A stretch of DNA of 64,000 nt from Stramonita haemastoma (taxonomy: Eukaryota; Mollusca; Gastropoda; Neogastropoda; Muricidae): positions 50,786,242-50,850,241 of the forward strand of contig CM060324.1 of the NCBI GenBank assembly GCA_030674155.1, in the 5' to 3' direction. Positions 10,633 to 22,333 of the stretch are shown in pieces. Position 1 is the stretch's first letter. Every line of letters starts with the position of its first letter. The translations under genes and the position numbers were made by a program. A model generated the notes under the pieces. It had not been told where the DNA came from. It searched no databases and saw only the letters and a list, made by a program, of their open reading frames with translations.

Positions 10633-13600
10633 TTCATCCCTCCTCTTCAGCTCTTTCATGTGCACCGAGATTGTACAGAGTACAGGAGTGTAGAAGTGTT
10701 GTTGACCTAACAAAGCTGTTCTCAGCCTTGGTTAGTTTCCACAGAATCATCACTTTGACGTCGTGGCTGAACTGACGGTGTTTTGGGTGAGGTTTGGAGT
10801 GGTCTGCAGTGTCTGCTAGCATGTTTGGGTGTATGTGTGTGTGACTCGGTTATCATGACTCCTATTATATAAAGAAAAACTTTTTTTTATGCGTTCTCAT
10901 TTTTATTCATTTTCTGTGTCTTAAGCCTGTTTCAACAGAGAGTGGAAGGGGCATTACCTGACAGAGAAAGAACTCTTTTCAGTTTTTATTTTGCTCTTGT
11001 TCTCTGTATTGTGAAAGATGTTTCATGCATGGTGTCTATGTTGGGGGGTTCCTTCCTTTTTTTCACTTTTCTGTTAAGTTCTGTCCCTGATATCCAACTC
11101 CTGCCATTTCCCCCCCCCAATTTCCATGGCGATCGTTGTCATAGAATGACAAAACAGCCCTGTCGTTTGAAGATTGGGGGTGCTGTCTGATTCTTAAAGT
11201 CTGCATACAGAAGAGGAGCCATTGTTCAACATGCCTGCTGTGATCTTTTCTGGAAGCACATTGTTTGTTTTCTGTTCTCTCTGTGTGGAGGAAGGGGATC
11301 TTACTGACACTGTGTCATATGTGTCTGTGTCGCTTCTTCATGGTGTCAGTTGCCTCACTCTCAAATGAGCAGGCATCATTTCCCCAGTCCAGGAGTGGGA
11401 AGGGAAGAGAAGCTTGCAGCAAAAGGACTGCTGCAGGCAAGGCATTTTCCCTGATTTTTTTTTTTTTTTTTTTTTAATGAAGGGGGAAGGAGTTTTCTTG
11501 TATCACAGCATCTGAATTTGGTTGTTTAGGAACAAAAATAAGAATCCCCACCTCCCTCCCCCAGCTTTTCTGAAGTTTTTTTTTTATGCCCTCTTGCCAA
11601 AGGTGTGTGCTGTGTTGTGACAGTGTTCTCTTGTCATTCAGCAGAAAGAATTTTGCCCTCAAACAAAGTCATGGAATCTCAGCTTCTGGATGATTTTTAT
11701 CCTTGTCCATTTTATAAAAAAAAAATGTTCTGGCTAGTGTGTCATTCGACCTATTGAAGTGAAACTGCCTGACAGTAGCAGTGTCATGCTTCTTGGAACT
11801 TCAGTTTTCCTGTGAGGAGAGCAGGCGTGGCTGAGGTAGAGAAGAGGGTCAGTTCTCTTTCGCTGTGAAGGATCGGCGTGTTGAGGTGGCGTGGCTTTCA
11901 TCAGCGTGTGATTTCACGGGGAGGACCAGGGGTAAGTTCGACATGACAATGGTGCACTGCACAAGTTTCTCTGTCCTCCTGCTTTGTTCAGTGTGTTGTG
12001 CAGTGTCAGTCTGTGTGGTCAGGGGTTTGAAGTGCCTGTTTCTGTGTTGTAGCTTACTGAGCTGCAGGTCATGTCATGCTTGTGACATGTCCATTTTTCC
12101 CAGGTTTCTCCTTTGGAAGTTAGGGTTTACTAGAGGGTTTTGGGGGGGGTCGTAAAGAAAAGGAATAGCTGAATTTTGGTGTGTAGTGTAGAGCAATAAC
12201 CCCAAGTGTGAAAGAATAGGAGTAGGAAGCTTAAGAGATGGGGTGTCATTTGCAGAGCACAGCAGATCAGCAGCTGTTACCTGGTGGTGTAGTCTACTAA
12301 TCCTGTTCACTGTGCTGACTGCGGTGTCTGCATGTGTCAGTCACTTTGCTGTCAGCCCCACCAGTCAGCCTGCAGTCAGGGCAGTCTGGGTCATCACAGG
12401 ACTGCAGATTGCTGCAATCCTGCAGGGCAAAAAAAACAACCAAATCTAGAGCCATCACACTGAACTAGATACCCCTGTCCCTAATGAAGAGCACTGAACT
12501 CTCCACTTTGTGCTTAACTTGCTCACGCCACCTTGTCTGTTTTGGAGGAGAATACTATTTTTTGGTATGTGATCCGACATGTATTGTGGAATGTGGTAGA
12601 ATGTGTCAGTAGGAGCGTTGTTGTTGTTGTTCATGTTGATGTGTTTAGACCTGAAGGAGAGGAAAGGAAACATTGATCAGCAAAACACTTTTCTGCAGTC
12701 TTGGGTCATCATCTCCAACTGTGAAATTCATTGCAGAGTTGTTTTCAGCCTGCAAGAACTGAATTGATGACACCTTTTTTTTCTTTTTTTTTTTTACTGT
12801 TGATGGATCAATGTGAACATTGAACGCGAGTGACAAGATAACTACAGGAAGGATGCAGACAGCTATTCACGCTATAACGAGTGAAGTTTTTCAGTGTTAA
12901 TCAGCCACAATAATGCCATGGGTCCATGTACACGTCTAGTCTGATTTCACAATTACAATCATGGACAGGGAAAGCTCAATTTGTGCCTGTCTGAAAGTTA
13001 TGAACTTGAATATTCTTGTCTTTGTGACAGTGAAGTTTGAAATGACTGGCCTGAAGATGACTGGTGTAGATTTTGCCTTCGTGCTTCCTCGGTCACCAGG
13101 TGACTAAGCAAGGTAAGGTGGTGGTGGGATGAGTTGGTGTGGCGGTGCATGCAGACTGCTGTAGCCAACAACATGTGTTGGTCCCCTGAACAGAGATGGG
13201 CAGAACAGCTCTAACACTGAAAAGGATGTCTTTGATCTTCATGGTTTAATATGAATTGTTAGATGAAGGTCTAAAATCTCTTTCACAAGACTGTCAATCC
13301 AAGTAAAAAAGTTATTGGATTTTTATTTATTTGTTTTGTTCCTTGGCTGGAGTTCAGAGGTTCACCAATGGTGAGATTTAGCGTATGCGACCGTTTTTGC
13401 CCACCGTGAAGAAATATGCATTCAGACTTTGGGGAAATTGGGTTTTGATGTCAGAACAAAGCCATTACCGATGACAACACAGTGGTGATGTCAGTGCCAG
13501 ATTCCAGCAGGCTGGAGGGAGGTGGAGGTGGAGGTGACAGCTGGTTATGTAGCCAGGACCACAGCTCATTCTGACCAAGCCTGTTGTCTGCTCTGAAGTT

Positions 13601-14320
13601 TTTGGTCGCATTTCTCCATGACTATTTGCTGGAACAATCTTCTGTGTCCGCTCATAAAGCATCACCAATGTTTAGGACATTCTGTGACTGTCTCAACAAA
13701 ATTGAGAACTTCTTTTTTTTAACAACAATATCGTTCTTTGAAAATGGCTGAATGTTACACTGAATCAATGAAATTCATCTCTCGTCTTGGACTTTTTTCT
13801 GCGAGTAATTCATATCAGTATGATATGTCTCATGTCTTTTTTTAATGACTGTTTGAAAGGAGGAGTAAAACATCTGCTTGTTAAACGACGATTTTTAAAG
13901 TGTTTGAATGACAATCTTGTCAAGTGATTTTTTGTATTGATTGAAAAAAATGCACCTTTGTATTGTTTTTTGGTGGGTTTTTTTGGTAATTCAGTACTGA
14001 TAAAACTTGCTTGATGTGTGCTGAGAAAGAAAATACAAATTGATGCTAAATAATAAAATCCAATGATTCTTAATTTTTTTTTTTTTTTACAGTGGTATCA
14101 ATTTTGTGGACTGGAATTGAGAAGGAAACAGAGGGGTTCAGTACAGCTCCTCCAAAGAATTCCTGATGTATCATTTATTTTTCTGAACATCATATCTTAT
14201 CGTCATCATTATCCACATTTTTGTGTGAAATGTTCACTTTGTTTGTCATATCTTGTTGGACTGTGTATCATTTTTTTCTGTTGCCTTATTTACTGTACGT
14301 ACCTGCTTGGTTTGGCGTGG
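10633..14320. other. Non-coding stretch, no recognised element
   Basis: Mixed-composition DNA with short homopolymers and no convincing exon, RNA gene or repeat boundary. AATAAA-type hexamers occur near 14050. It could include 3' UTR of the upstream gene; nothing in the sequence proves this. Confidence 0.4.

Positions 14321-14322
<2 letters not shown>

Positions 14323-14398
<76 letters not shown>
14323..14398 (+). repeat. (GT)n microsatellite
   Basis: Uninterrupted GT dinucleotides, about 38 units. Cys/Val and His/Thr frames across it are artefacts. Confidence 0.95.
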
Positions 14399-14403
<5 letters not shown>

Positions 14404-15389
14404 GAAGTATGTATGAAAAAGGAAGCGTTGTCACGCAAGGGAAATTCGTTATTTTGCACACTAAAAAAGCTTTCATGTTGGAACATTCCATTGATGCTGC
14501 ATGTATTCAAATTGGTATTATTTCGTTTTTGTGTCTTCCTGTGTTACAAAGCATAATCACCGTGTGTACACGTACACTGTGTGGTCCAGTGTTGGGACTG
14601 TAACATCTCCATGTAACTGTGTAATCAATCATACATGTCTCTCTCTCTCAGTTATCACAACATGACTGTAAGTAAACAAGGTCTCAATTTTCTTGACAAT
14701 ATATTTTTTTTTTTAACTCGTGTATTTTTGACCGCTTTTTTATATAAAAAAAAAATCCGTCATAGATGTATTTTGTGTTTGTTGATTGATTTCATCAATG
14801 CTGTGTACGATGAAGAGTGTAAACTGTCCCCCACTCACTCCCCCCTCTCCTCTCTCTCCGTTTCCCCCTCTCAAGATCTTTTATTTTCTTTCTCCCAAAT
14901 TGTTGAAGAATCTGTGAAGTTTTGGAAGAAGTATCTCAAAAGGTACCAGGTTGTATCTCCCCAAACAAGAATGAAGTCTAGGTGACATGTTTTTTTTTGG
15001 TTTTTTTTTCTCCACTGCAGAGTAATGAAAGAAAGGGCACAAGTCTTTCTTCATCAGAAAATGGTTTGTGTGCATAGATGGACAGATGAAAAATATAAAG
15101 GAGAAGGTTGATTAATTGATTTTTTTTTTTTTGGGGGGGGGGGTAGGTGATGGATACATATGTGTGGGCACTTTCAGTCTTCCTTTCTCATTAGCGTGTG
15201 TGGCCACTGTAATTGATGAAGAAAAAGTTATGGAGCAAAAAAAAAAAAAAGCTAAAATGAATTTGTACTAATACATGTCAGAAGTTTATTCATAGTGTTT
15301 GGGATTTTATTCCCCTCAGTCTTAAACCAAGTGTTCTGTATGTAGATATTATAATGCTGCTTCTTTTTTTACGACACATTTCCAAAGTT

Positions 15390-15420
15390 CCCACCCCCCC
15401 CCCCCCCCCCCCCCCCCCCC
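15390..15420 (+). repeat. Poly-C run
   Basis: Approximately 30 C residues. Confidence 0.9.
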
Positions 15421-15727
15421 TACTCCTCTGTCCCTTACTTTTCAGTCTCTCTGTACAGAAGGTCCAAATAAAATTCCTCGTTTCTTTTGTTCTGTTTTAT
15501 AAGTTTTGTTTCTCTTTTTTTTTTTTTTTGATATTGCTATGCATTTTGAAGTGTGGCTGTTATGTAAGCGTCTCTGTGTATCCAGCCATGTTTAATTAAG
15601 GTTTGCTTGATTTTCTCATGACCCCTCCCCTGTCTGTCTCTGATTGGTTGAGCAGCACAACTCTTGTCATGTGACTTTCGCCTGTGGAAAAAAAGAATAA
15701 ACCCATTTTTTTCTTATGAAACTTTTT

Positions 15728-15731
<4 letters not shown>

Positions 15732-15791
<60 letters not shown>
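15732..15791 (+). repeat. (GT)n microsatellite
   Basis: About 30 uninterrupted GT units about 50 bp upstream of the first of two tandem SINEs. Confidence 0.95.
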
Positions 15792-15794
<3 letters not shown>

Positions 15795-15841
15795 AAATGA
15801 TACAAAATCCAGATAAATGTCAACAAACATGCTTTCAGTTA

Positions 15842-16204
15842 CCAGCTGCCTTGGCGCAGTGGTTAGCGCCTTGGATTTTGGACTGGAAGGTCACGAGTTC
15901 GATTCCCATAAGAGTCATAGGGATTTTTCAGACTCTGGCCGGGTCCTACCCAGAGTGAGTGTGCTGTGGGCTCAGTGGGTAGACTGGAACCACACAGTCG
16001 AGCTTCATCCACTTTATGGATGTGAGTTTGAGTGTTGCTCAAATTACCTGACCAACACTGCAGGTGACTATCTCTTGGGCCCGGTTGACACTGGGATATA
16101 TTATGGTAGTAAACATGGAGTACAACCCTGTCAAGTATACTCAAAGCAAATGCACTTCATCATTACATCATCCTCATCACCATTGATCATCATGCAACAA
16201 TAAA
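15842..16204 (+). mobile_element. tRNA-derived SINE family E, copy 1
   Basis: tRNA-like head with A box TTGGCGCAGTGGTTAGCGCC and B box ACGAGTTCGATTCCC, then a body (CCTACCCAGAGTGAGTGTGC, CTGACCAACACTGCAGGTG) ending at ATCATGCAACAATAAAAATT. Nearly full length, about 360 bp. Confidence 0.85.
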
Positions 16205-16216
16205 AATTGCCTCACC

Positions 16217-16578
16217 AGCCGCCATGGCGCAGTGGTTAGCGCCGTGGATTCCAGACTGGAAGGTCGCGGGTTCGAATCCGATGAGTCATAGGGATTTTTC
16301 GGACACCGGTCGGCTCCTACCCAGAGTGAGTGTGCTGTGGGCTCAGTGGGGAGACTGGAACCACACAGTCGAGCTTCATCCACTTTACGGATGCGACTTT
16401 GAGAGTGTTGCTCAAATTACCTGACCAACACTGCAGGTGTCTGTATCTCTCAGGGCCCGGTTGACGCCAGGATATATTATAATAGTAAGCATAGAGTACA
16501 ACTCTGTCAAGTAGTCTCCAAAGCATATGCACTTCCATAGCAGCAGCATTACATCATCCTCATTCTCATCGGTCATCA
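16217..16578 (+). mobile_element. tRNA-derived SINE family E, copy 2 (tandem)
   Basis: Same element and orientation, starting GCCGCCATGGCGCAGTGG with a well-kept B box GGGTTCGAATCC. It differs from copy 1 by scattered substitutions and small indels, so the pair is either two insertions or an old duplication. The tail ATCATGCAATGAAAAAATTG joins the next repeat. Confidence 0.85.
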
Positions 16579-16582
16579 TGCA

Positions 16583-17062
16583 ATGAAAAAATTGCCTCTG
16601 ATTCGTGGGCCCGGCTGTTTGTCTCTTGGTGACCTCAGATTTGGTTTCCCCATACGCTTCTGTGCCTATGGTGAGTTTGTGTCAAAGCCTTTGGGGTTGG
16701 AGGTTCGAGGAGGGCGGTCGTTGGAGGGACGTTGTGGTGGTCGCCACCTCGGGTGGGTGGCTCACTCAGTCTGGCTCCACGACTGAGCTAATACTGTCAT
16801 TAGTAGGGGGCTTTGTAGGTGGTGTCCTGCGTATGTTAACTCAGAACAGGCACCACTGAACACCACCAAAGTGACCCAGCAGAAGTGCAGGGCCTCTGGC
16901 TGGTGGCCCCACAGCAGCCTAATATTGATGAGCTCACAGTGGACTTCCAACCCTGGAGATGAGACATGACAAACCTGGGCATGGCTGTGGCGGGGAGATT
17001 GAGATGAGCGGCATGGGAACAGCAGGGACAGGAGCGTCACAGAAGATGAGGCAGCTAAAAAA
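16583..17062 (+). mobile_element. Duplicated ~0.47 kb repeat, copy 1
   Basis: From ATTGCCTCTGATTC to GAAGATGAGGCAGC, including CTAATACTGTCATTAGTAGG and CTGAACACCACCAAAGTGAC. A second copy is at 17513-17976; a terminal scrap (ACAGATGATAAGGCAGCAA) recurs near 42457. Family not identified; no intact frame. Confidence 0.7.
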
Positions 17063-17071
17063 ATAATAAAT

Positions 17072-17497
17072 GTGGCACTCCACCACAAAATGAGTCGCTT
17101 AGCACATAACCCACTTTCCCTCTAGGAGCCATTAAAGGCAGGTTGGGTCAAGTTGGCAATTTTGAGATTTTGATTAATTATTAAAGTATAGCCATTATTC
17201 TACCTTATAATGAAATATCAAATCATCATTTTGTTTCCTTTTGCCTTTAAACGTGTTTTAAAAATACCCAAGCCCTCATTCTGACCACCTATTAGGATGC
17301 TAAACTTGTCAATTTCTCATTTTGTCATTTCCTGCAGGTTAGCATTTCAACTGGCAATAACTTTTCCTAGAATTGTCCGATATTCAATCTGTTTTTTGTA
17401 TTGTATTGTATATTGTATTTTATTGCAGTTTGATAACATGTGAATAACTAAAATTGACCTCTGGTGCAATGCGTCTCATTATGTGGTGGAGCATCAC
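17072..17497 (-). mobile_element. MITE-like element with terminal inverted repeats, copy 1
   Basis: Left end GTGGCACTCCACCACAAAAT and right end ATGTGGTGGAGCATCAC are inverted repeats of each other. The internal sequence matches 38593-38996 in the opposite orientation, including CACCAGAGGTCAATTTT next to one terminus. No transposase frame. It lies exactly between the two copies of the 0.47 kb repeat. Superfamily not assignable: flanks show no clear shared target duplication. Confidence 0.75.
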
Positions 17498-17512
17498 AAC
17501 TAGATAAAATAA

Positions 17513-17976
17513 AATAAAAATTGCCTCTGATTCAGTAGCCCCTGTTGCTCTGGTCTCATGTTGACCTCAGATTCTGTTTCCCCATACACTTGTGCCTGTG
17601 GTGAGTTTGTGTCGAAACCTTTGAGGTTGGAGGTTCGAGGGGGGCGGTCATTGGAGGGACGTTGTGATGGTTGCCCCCTCGGGTGGGTGACTCACCCAGT
17701 TGCTAATACTGTCATTAGTAGGGGGCTTAGTAGGTGATGTCCTGCATATGTTAGATCAGAACAGGCACCACTGAACACCACCAAAGTGACTCAGCAGCAG
17801 TGCAGGGCCCCTCTGGCTGGTGGCCCCATGGCAGCCTGATATTGATGTGCTCCTTGTGGACTTCTGTCTTTGGGGGTGAGACATAACAAACCAGGGTATG
17901 GCTGTGGTGGGGGGATTGAAATGAGCGGTGTGGGAACAGCAAGATGGGAACATTACAGAAGATGAGGCAGCAACCC
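17513..17976 (+). mobile_element. Duplicated ~0.47 kb repeat, copy 2
   Basis: Collinear with copy 1 at 16583, with a missing ~15-bp segment and scattered changes. The tail after GGCAGCAA becomes a C run then A run. Confidence 0.7.
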
Positions 17977-18114
17977 CCCCAAAAAAAAAACCCCATGTTT
18001 TCTGTAAAAGCATATGGAATCTATTTGATTCATGATTTGCTTGCATTTATCTAGAGTCTTAGTTACATAGAGTGCTAAAGATTTAATCTCAGACATCTTA
18101 CATGAGGATAGACC

Positions 18115-18805
18115 TCAATCAATCAATCAATCAATCAAATTTTTATTTCCAGATGGTACATTGAGTAAGCAGCGATCTGCTTTTTTCCATCAAGCCATCT
18201 ATCTAAAGAAAAGAAAAGAAAAAAATCAAAACAATAGCAAAAATCAAATCCAAAACAAAACAAAAAGCCAACAAAAAACAAAGCAGAAAATCCCTAGCAA
18301 ACAAAAAAGCCAACAAAAGAAAGAAAAGGGGAAAAAGCAAACAAACAAATAAAACAACAACAACAAACATTTCACCAACATTAATTTGCTAACATGATTT
18401 CAACAACTTTAAAATAAACTATGCCTATAAATAATACAAGCAACTACTATAAACAACAACCAAAAGAGAAAAAATAAAAAATAAAATAAAATAATAAAAT
18501 AAATAAATAAATAAAAAAATATTTTAAAAATCTACTCAAAAGCCATACACACATATGCACACACACCCACACACCCACACACCCGTACACCCACACCCAC
18601 ACACACACCACACACACCCACACACACAGAGTTTGTGCTCATCCACTCAGCTTGTATACTCGTAGGTACATGCACACATTTAAAGTCTTTTTAAAAATCA
18701 TATAGTGTCAAAAAAAAAAAAAAAAAAAAAAAAGAAAACCACACACACACACACAAAACAGCTTATATCAATTACAATGTAACCAAAAAACATTATTTAA
18801 GACTA

Positions 18806-18861
<56 letters not shown>

Positions 18862-20437
18862 TTAAAAAAATAATAAATACAAAAAAAAATAATAAAAAAT
18901 AAATAAGTAAAATAAAAAAAATTCTATAAGCAATTTATGTCAGATTACAATATCTCTATACTTCAATTCATGCTTTATATTTTTAAAAGAAGATAAGGAA
19001 AAAACAACAAACACATCAATACCTTATAATAATACCCATTATCACTGAGAGGAAATAACATATACGCTAACAAACATACAATCAAACAATCAAACAAAAG
19101 AAAAACAAAAACAAACAAACAAAACAAAAAACACATAGAAACACACCAAAAAACAAACAATCAAACCAAAACATCAAAAAACCAATCCACACGGATTATA
19201 TATCAGAAGGAAGAAAAGAAAAAAACAACTCCATTCCACTGAGTGGAATAACATAACAAACATATGGGCATGCACACATTTAAATTTTTTTTTTTAAATC
19301 ATATGGTGTCAAACAGCTTATATCAGTTACAATGTCACCAACCATTATTTAAGACTTAAAAAAAAAAAAAAAAAAATCCATGAAATGTCAATAAGCAACT
19401 TATGTCAGATTACATTATCTCCACACTTCAATTCATACTTATATGTTATGAGGAAGAAAAGAAAAAACAAAACAAAACAAAACAAACAAAAAAACAAAAC
19501 GAAAAACAAACGCAACAATACATATGATAATACCAATCTCCACTGAGAGGAAATAACATATACACTAACAAACATTCAAACTAACAAAAAAACTAACAAA
19601 CAAACAAAAGCAACAGAGAACCAAACAAACATAATAAACAAAAAAAAACCCAAACAAAATAAAACTAAAGCAAAAAACAAACAAAAAACAAGCAAACAAA
19701 CAAACACAAAACCCCCCAAAAAAAACAACACAAAAACCCCCACACACTCAAAAAAGAAAAAATTTGGAGGGGGGTGGGAACGGGTGGGGAGGGGGTATCA
19801 AGGAGGAAGGGGGAAAACACAAACAGCAAACAGAAGAATTATAATAATGATTTATGATTATATTCATAAATAAAAAACCCTACACATATGAACAAAAAAA
19901 ACAAACAAACAAACATTCAAACAAACAAACAAAAAACAAAAAAAAAACATACACAACAACAACCAGAACAAAAAAGTAAGGCCTTTCCACTTATCAAAAT
20001 AATATAAATATAATAGTGCTAATAGTCCCATTAGTATAATTAATAAAATATATATTTTTTAAAAATATTTATCCTGAAACTATTAAACTGGGTAAGTGAA
20101 AAAAAAAATGCATAGAAAAAAAAATTCCAATCTAGTCATCAGATCAGTGGTTTGGTTTTCTCCTTGTGAATTTGCAGAATATACACGTGTTTACATACAT
20201 CACTTATTTCCTATCCTGTTCAAAATTAAATTATATAAAATTTTAAAAAAAATTTTTAAAAACCCCTTTCTCCACCTTTTCCCCCTTCCACATACATATA
20301 TAGCAAGCAAGGTGTAGATTTTTCAGTCACAGTGAGCCACAGGTGAAAGATTTTTCGGGGTTAGCAGAGAGTATCAATATCTTTAGTCTGTTCTAAGTAT
20401 GGTTGATTGGATTGATGTGTAGTTCTTAAACATTTTT
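18115..20437 (-). mobile_element. LINE 3' non-coding region, A-rich on + strand, ending in (TTGA)n
   Basis: On the minus strand this follows the reverse-transcriptase frame at 20438 and ends at 18115-18137 in tandem TTGA units, preceded by AAATAAAAATT. It is almost free of G on the + strand, with (CAAA)n, (TAA)n at 18808-18857 and (CA)n islands. Segments around 18660-19100 and 19265-19590 are related (AATGTNACCAA, TATGTCAGATTACA, CACTGAGAGGAAATAACATA), showing an internal ~0.6 kb duplication. Related copies occur at 34078, 35150 and 36915. Confidence 0.65.
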
Positions 20438-20887
20438 TCATAAGCACATTAAGTGATTTTTCAACTGATTTTTTAACTGATTTTTATTTTTGATACATTT
20501 TAAATGTTTTGGGAGCTTGTTCCATAAATCACTACCTGAATATAGGAAGCTTGTTTTGTAAAGATTGTTTCTGGGTCTGGGAAATGTTAGTAGATGGTTA
20601 TGCCTGTGCTCATTAATTTTGAATCTATTGGTGATCTTGGGAGGGGCATTTCCATTGACAACTTTTTGTACAAATAGAGCTTTATTGAGATAAAGCCTGT
20701 TTTGAAATGTAAGAATATTTGTTAGCTTATAATCATTGATGGTTAGGGAGCTTGATTTTAATAGGACAAGTTTTAGTGTTCTTTTATATAATCGATAGAT
20801 GAATTTCAAATTAGTTTCACTGCAGTTGTCCCAAAGAGATGAGGCATAGTCAACTATAGGCAAGATGTGTCCACAAAAAAAGAGTTT
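20438..20887 (-). pseudogene. L2/CR1-like LINE reverse transcriptase C-terminus
   Basis: About 145 open codons on the minus strand read CGHILPIVDYASSLWDNCSE, then LKFIYRLYKRTLKLVL, LTFQNRLYLNKALFVQKVVN, FPRPRNNLYKTSF and SGSDLWNKLPKHLKC, ending LMCL-stop. This is the 'hi.P.vDY...vWg.c' to 'sgs.lWN.LP' tail of L2/CR1-type non-LTR polymerases, downstream of the catalytic motifs. It is 5'-truncated at a (GT)n tract (20899-20927), so not autonomous. Confidence 0.85.
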
Positions 20888-20892
20888 GCGTG

Positions 20893-20927
<35 letters not shown>

Positions 20928-20931
20928 TTTA

Positions 20932-21110
20932 ATTCTTTTATTTTGGGGATAACAGAATAAGCACTCATGTGCTTTTTTACATCCAGCCTCTGTGTGCATA
21001 TGTTTTAATACATTTTGACATCTGTTCCCACCGGCACACAATGGCCTACTCTTCCGAAAAGTGGGACAGGTTTTAATGTGTGCAGAAGATGTGTGCACAC
21101 GACCTTTACA
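20932..21110 (-). mobile_element. SINE family A, 3' part
   Basis: The minus strand shows AGTAGGCCATTGTGTGCCGG, GGGAACAGATG and AAAAAGCACATGAGTGCTTATTCTGTTATC, the conserved 3' half of family A. Its 5' part is cut off where a TTAA-flanked element begins. Confidence 0.75.
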
Positions 21111-21115
21111 ACCTT

Positions 21116-21434
21116 TTAACCCTCTTGCATTCGGTGTCTCTGAACACAAACTGCCCCTAGATTTTACATTCCATCACGAAATCAGGTCAGGCACATATGC
21201 TTGCTTGCCTTTTCCTCCTGCTAAGTACATACCAGCAGCTATAATTACTTCCAGACTCTCAGCAAGGTTTCTACCTGTAGCCTGATAGAGCTTTAGCATG
21301 CGGTAGCACTTAGTGATGGTCACAGCATGATGGAAATCTACTGTGTGTAAATCCCGGCAAATGGCAAATCCTGGGACTACAGGGGGGCAATTATTCAATC
21401 CCAGCAAATCCCCGTATGGGACTAAGAGGGTTCA
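21116..21434 (+). mobile_element. piggyBac-like MITE candidate (TTAA ends)
   Basis: Left end TTAACCCTCTTGCATTCGG and right end CGTATGGGACTAAGAGGGTT are inverted over AACCCTCTT. TTAA at the left matches the piggyBac target; the right copy reads TTCA, one change. No transposase frame. A similar right end with intact TTAA (GGGACTAAAGAGGGTTAA) is at 1389-1406. Confidence 0.45.
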
Positions 21435-21624
21435 TTTGATACTGGCAGAGAGATGACAGCCCAAAGAACACTTTAGTTAGTGACAGTCAGTGAAGTCCAG
21501 TCTCAGCCAAGATCACATTCAGTCGACAAAAACTTCAGACACAACGCAAATTCACATAACCAGACTAGGTCACCTTTATTTTTGAATGGATGGCTTGATG
21601 AAGAAAAGCAATTAAATTGACTTG

Positions 21625-21625
<1 letters not shown>

Positions 21626-21690
<65 letters not shown>
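21626..21690 (+). repeat. (CA)n microsatellite
   Basis: About 32 CA units followed by a short (CT)n; poly-C runs follow at 21797-21820 and 21927-21943. Confidence 0.95.
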
Positions 21691-21691
<1 letters not shown>

Positions 21692-22269
21692 CACACTCTC
21701 TCTCTCTCTCTCTCTGCGTACTTCTTCAATACAGGTGCACCACAGACTGTAATATCAATAACAACAAACTGAATATCAAATCACTACTATCAATTACCCC
21801 CCCCCCCCCCCCCCCCCCCCTCTCTCTTCCAAATCTTTACCCACCCCCTCCTCATCTTCCCATCATCGCCCTCCCCCCACCCCACCCGTCCCATATCCAT
21901 CCTCATCCCCTTTTATCTGCTCTTCCCCCCCCCCCCCCCCCCCAACCTACTCTCAGTTTCATTATTGCTGTGTGCACAATACTACCTTACATACATGCAA
22001 CACGTCAAGCTACTCAGCTATAGAAGGTATGGAAGAAAAAAAAATCACAGAAAACAAACCCCTCTAATAAAGGCAAAGCATCTTCTGAAACTGAGTCAGC
22101 AGATGTTATGATAATGAAACATACCCCCCAATGACGCATAACATATCACTTTAGGAAAGAGGTGCACCAACGAAAGTTATAAACGTATCAAAGAAGCAAA
22201 AGCCTTGCTGTAAGCACAGAGTCCAGGGAAAGAGTCAGACTGATGGGGAAAACGTTGCCCTGATGTCCT

Positions 22270-22333
22270 TCATTCGTAGTTGGTCTTGTTCTTCAACAGA
22301 AAGGCAGCCAGGAACTCGATAGGATTTGGAGGC
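22270..22333 (-). CDS. dpy30: dpy30 last coding exon
   Basis: Acceptor TTTTCTCCAG|GCC on the minus strand. The first base completes a split Arg codon, then [20 protein letters not shown] and TGA. This is the second helix of the Dpy-30 motif. Relative to vertebrates the tail ends in NYE rather than FEDRN. Confidence 0.96.

Noticed and set aside
15842..15915. Possible tRNA gene (also 4790-4862, 8033-8105, 29725-29790)
   Set aside because: A and B boxes are present but acceptor stems do not pair and each continues into a repeated body; these are SINE heads.
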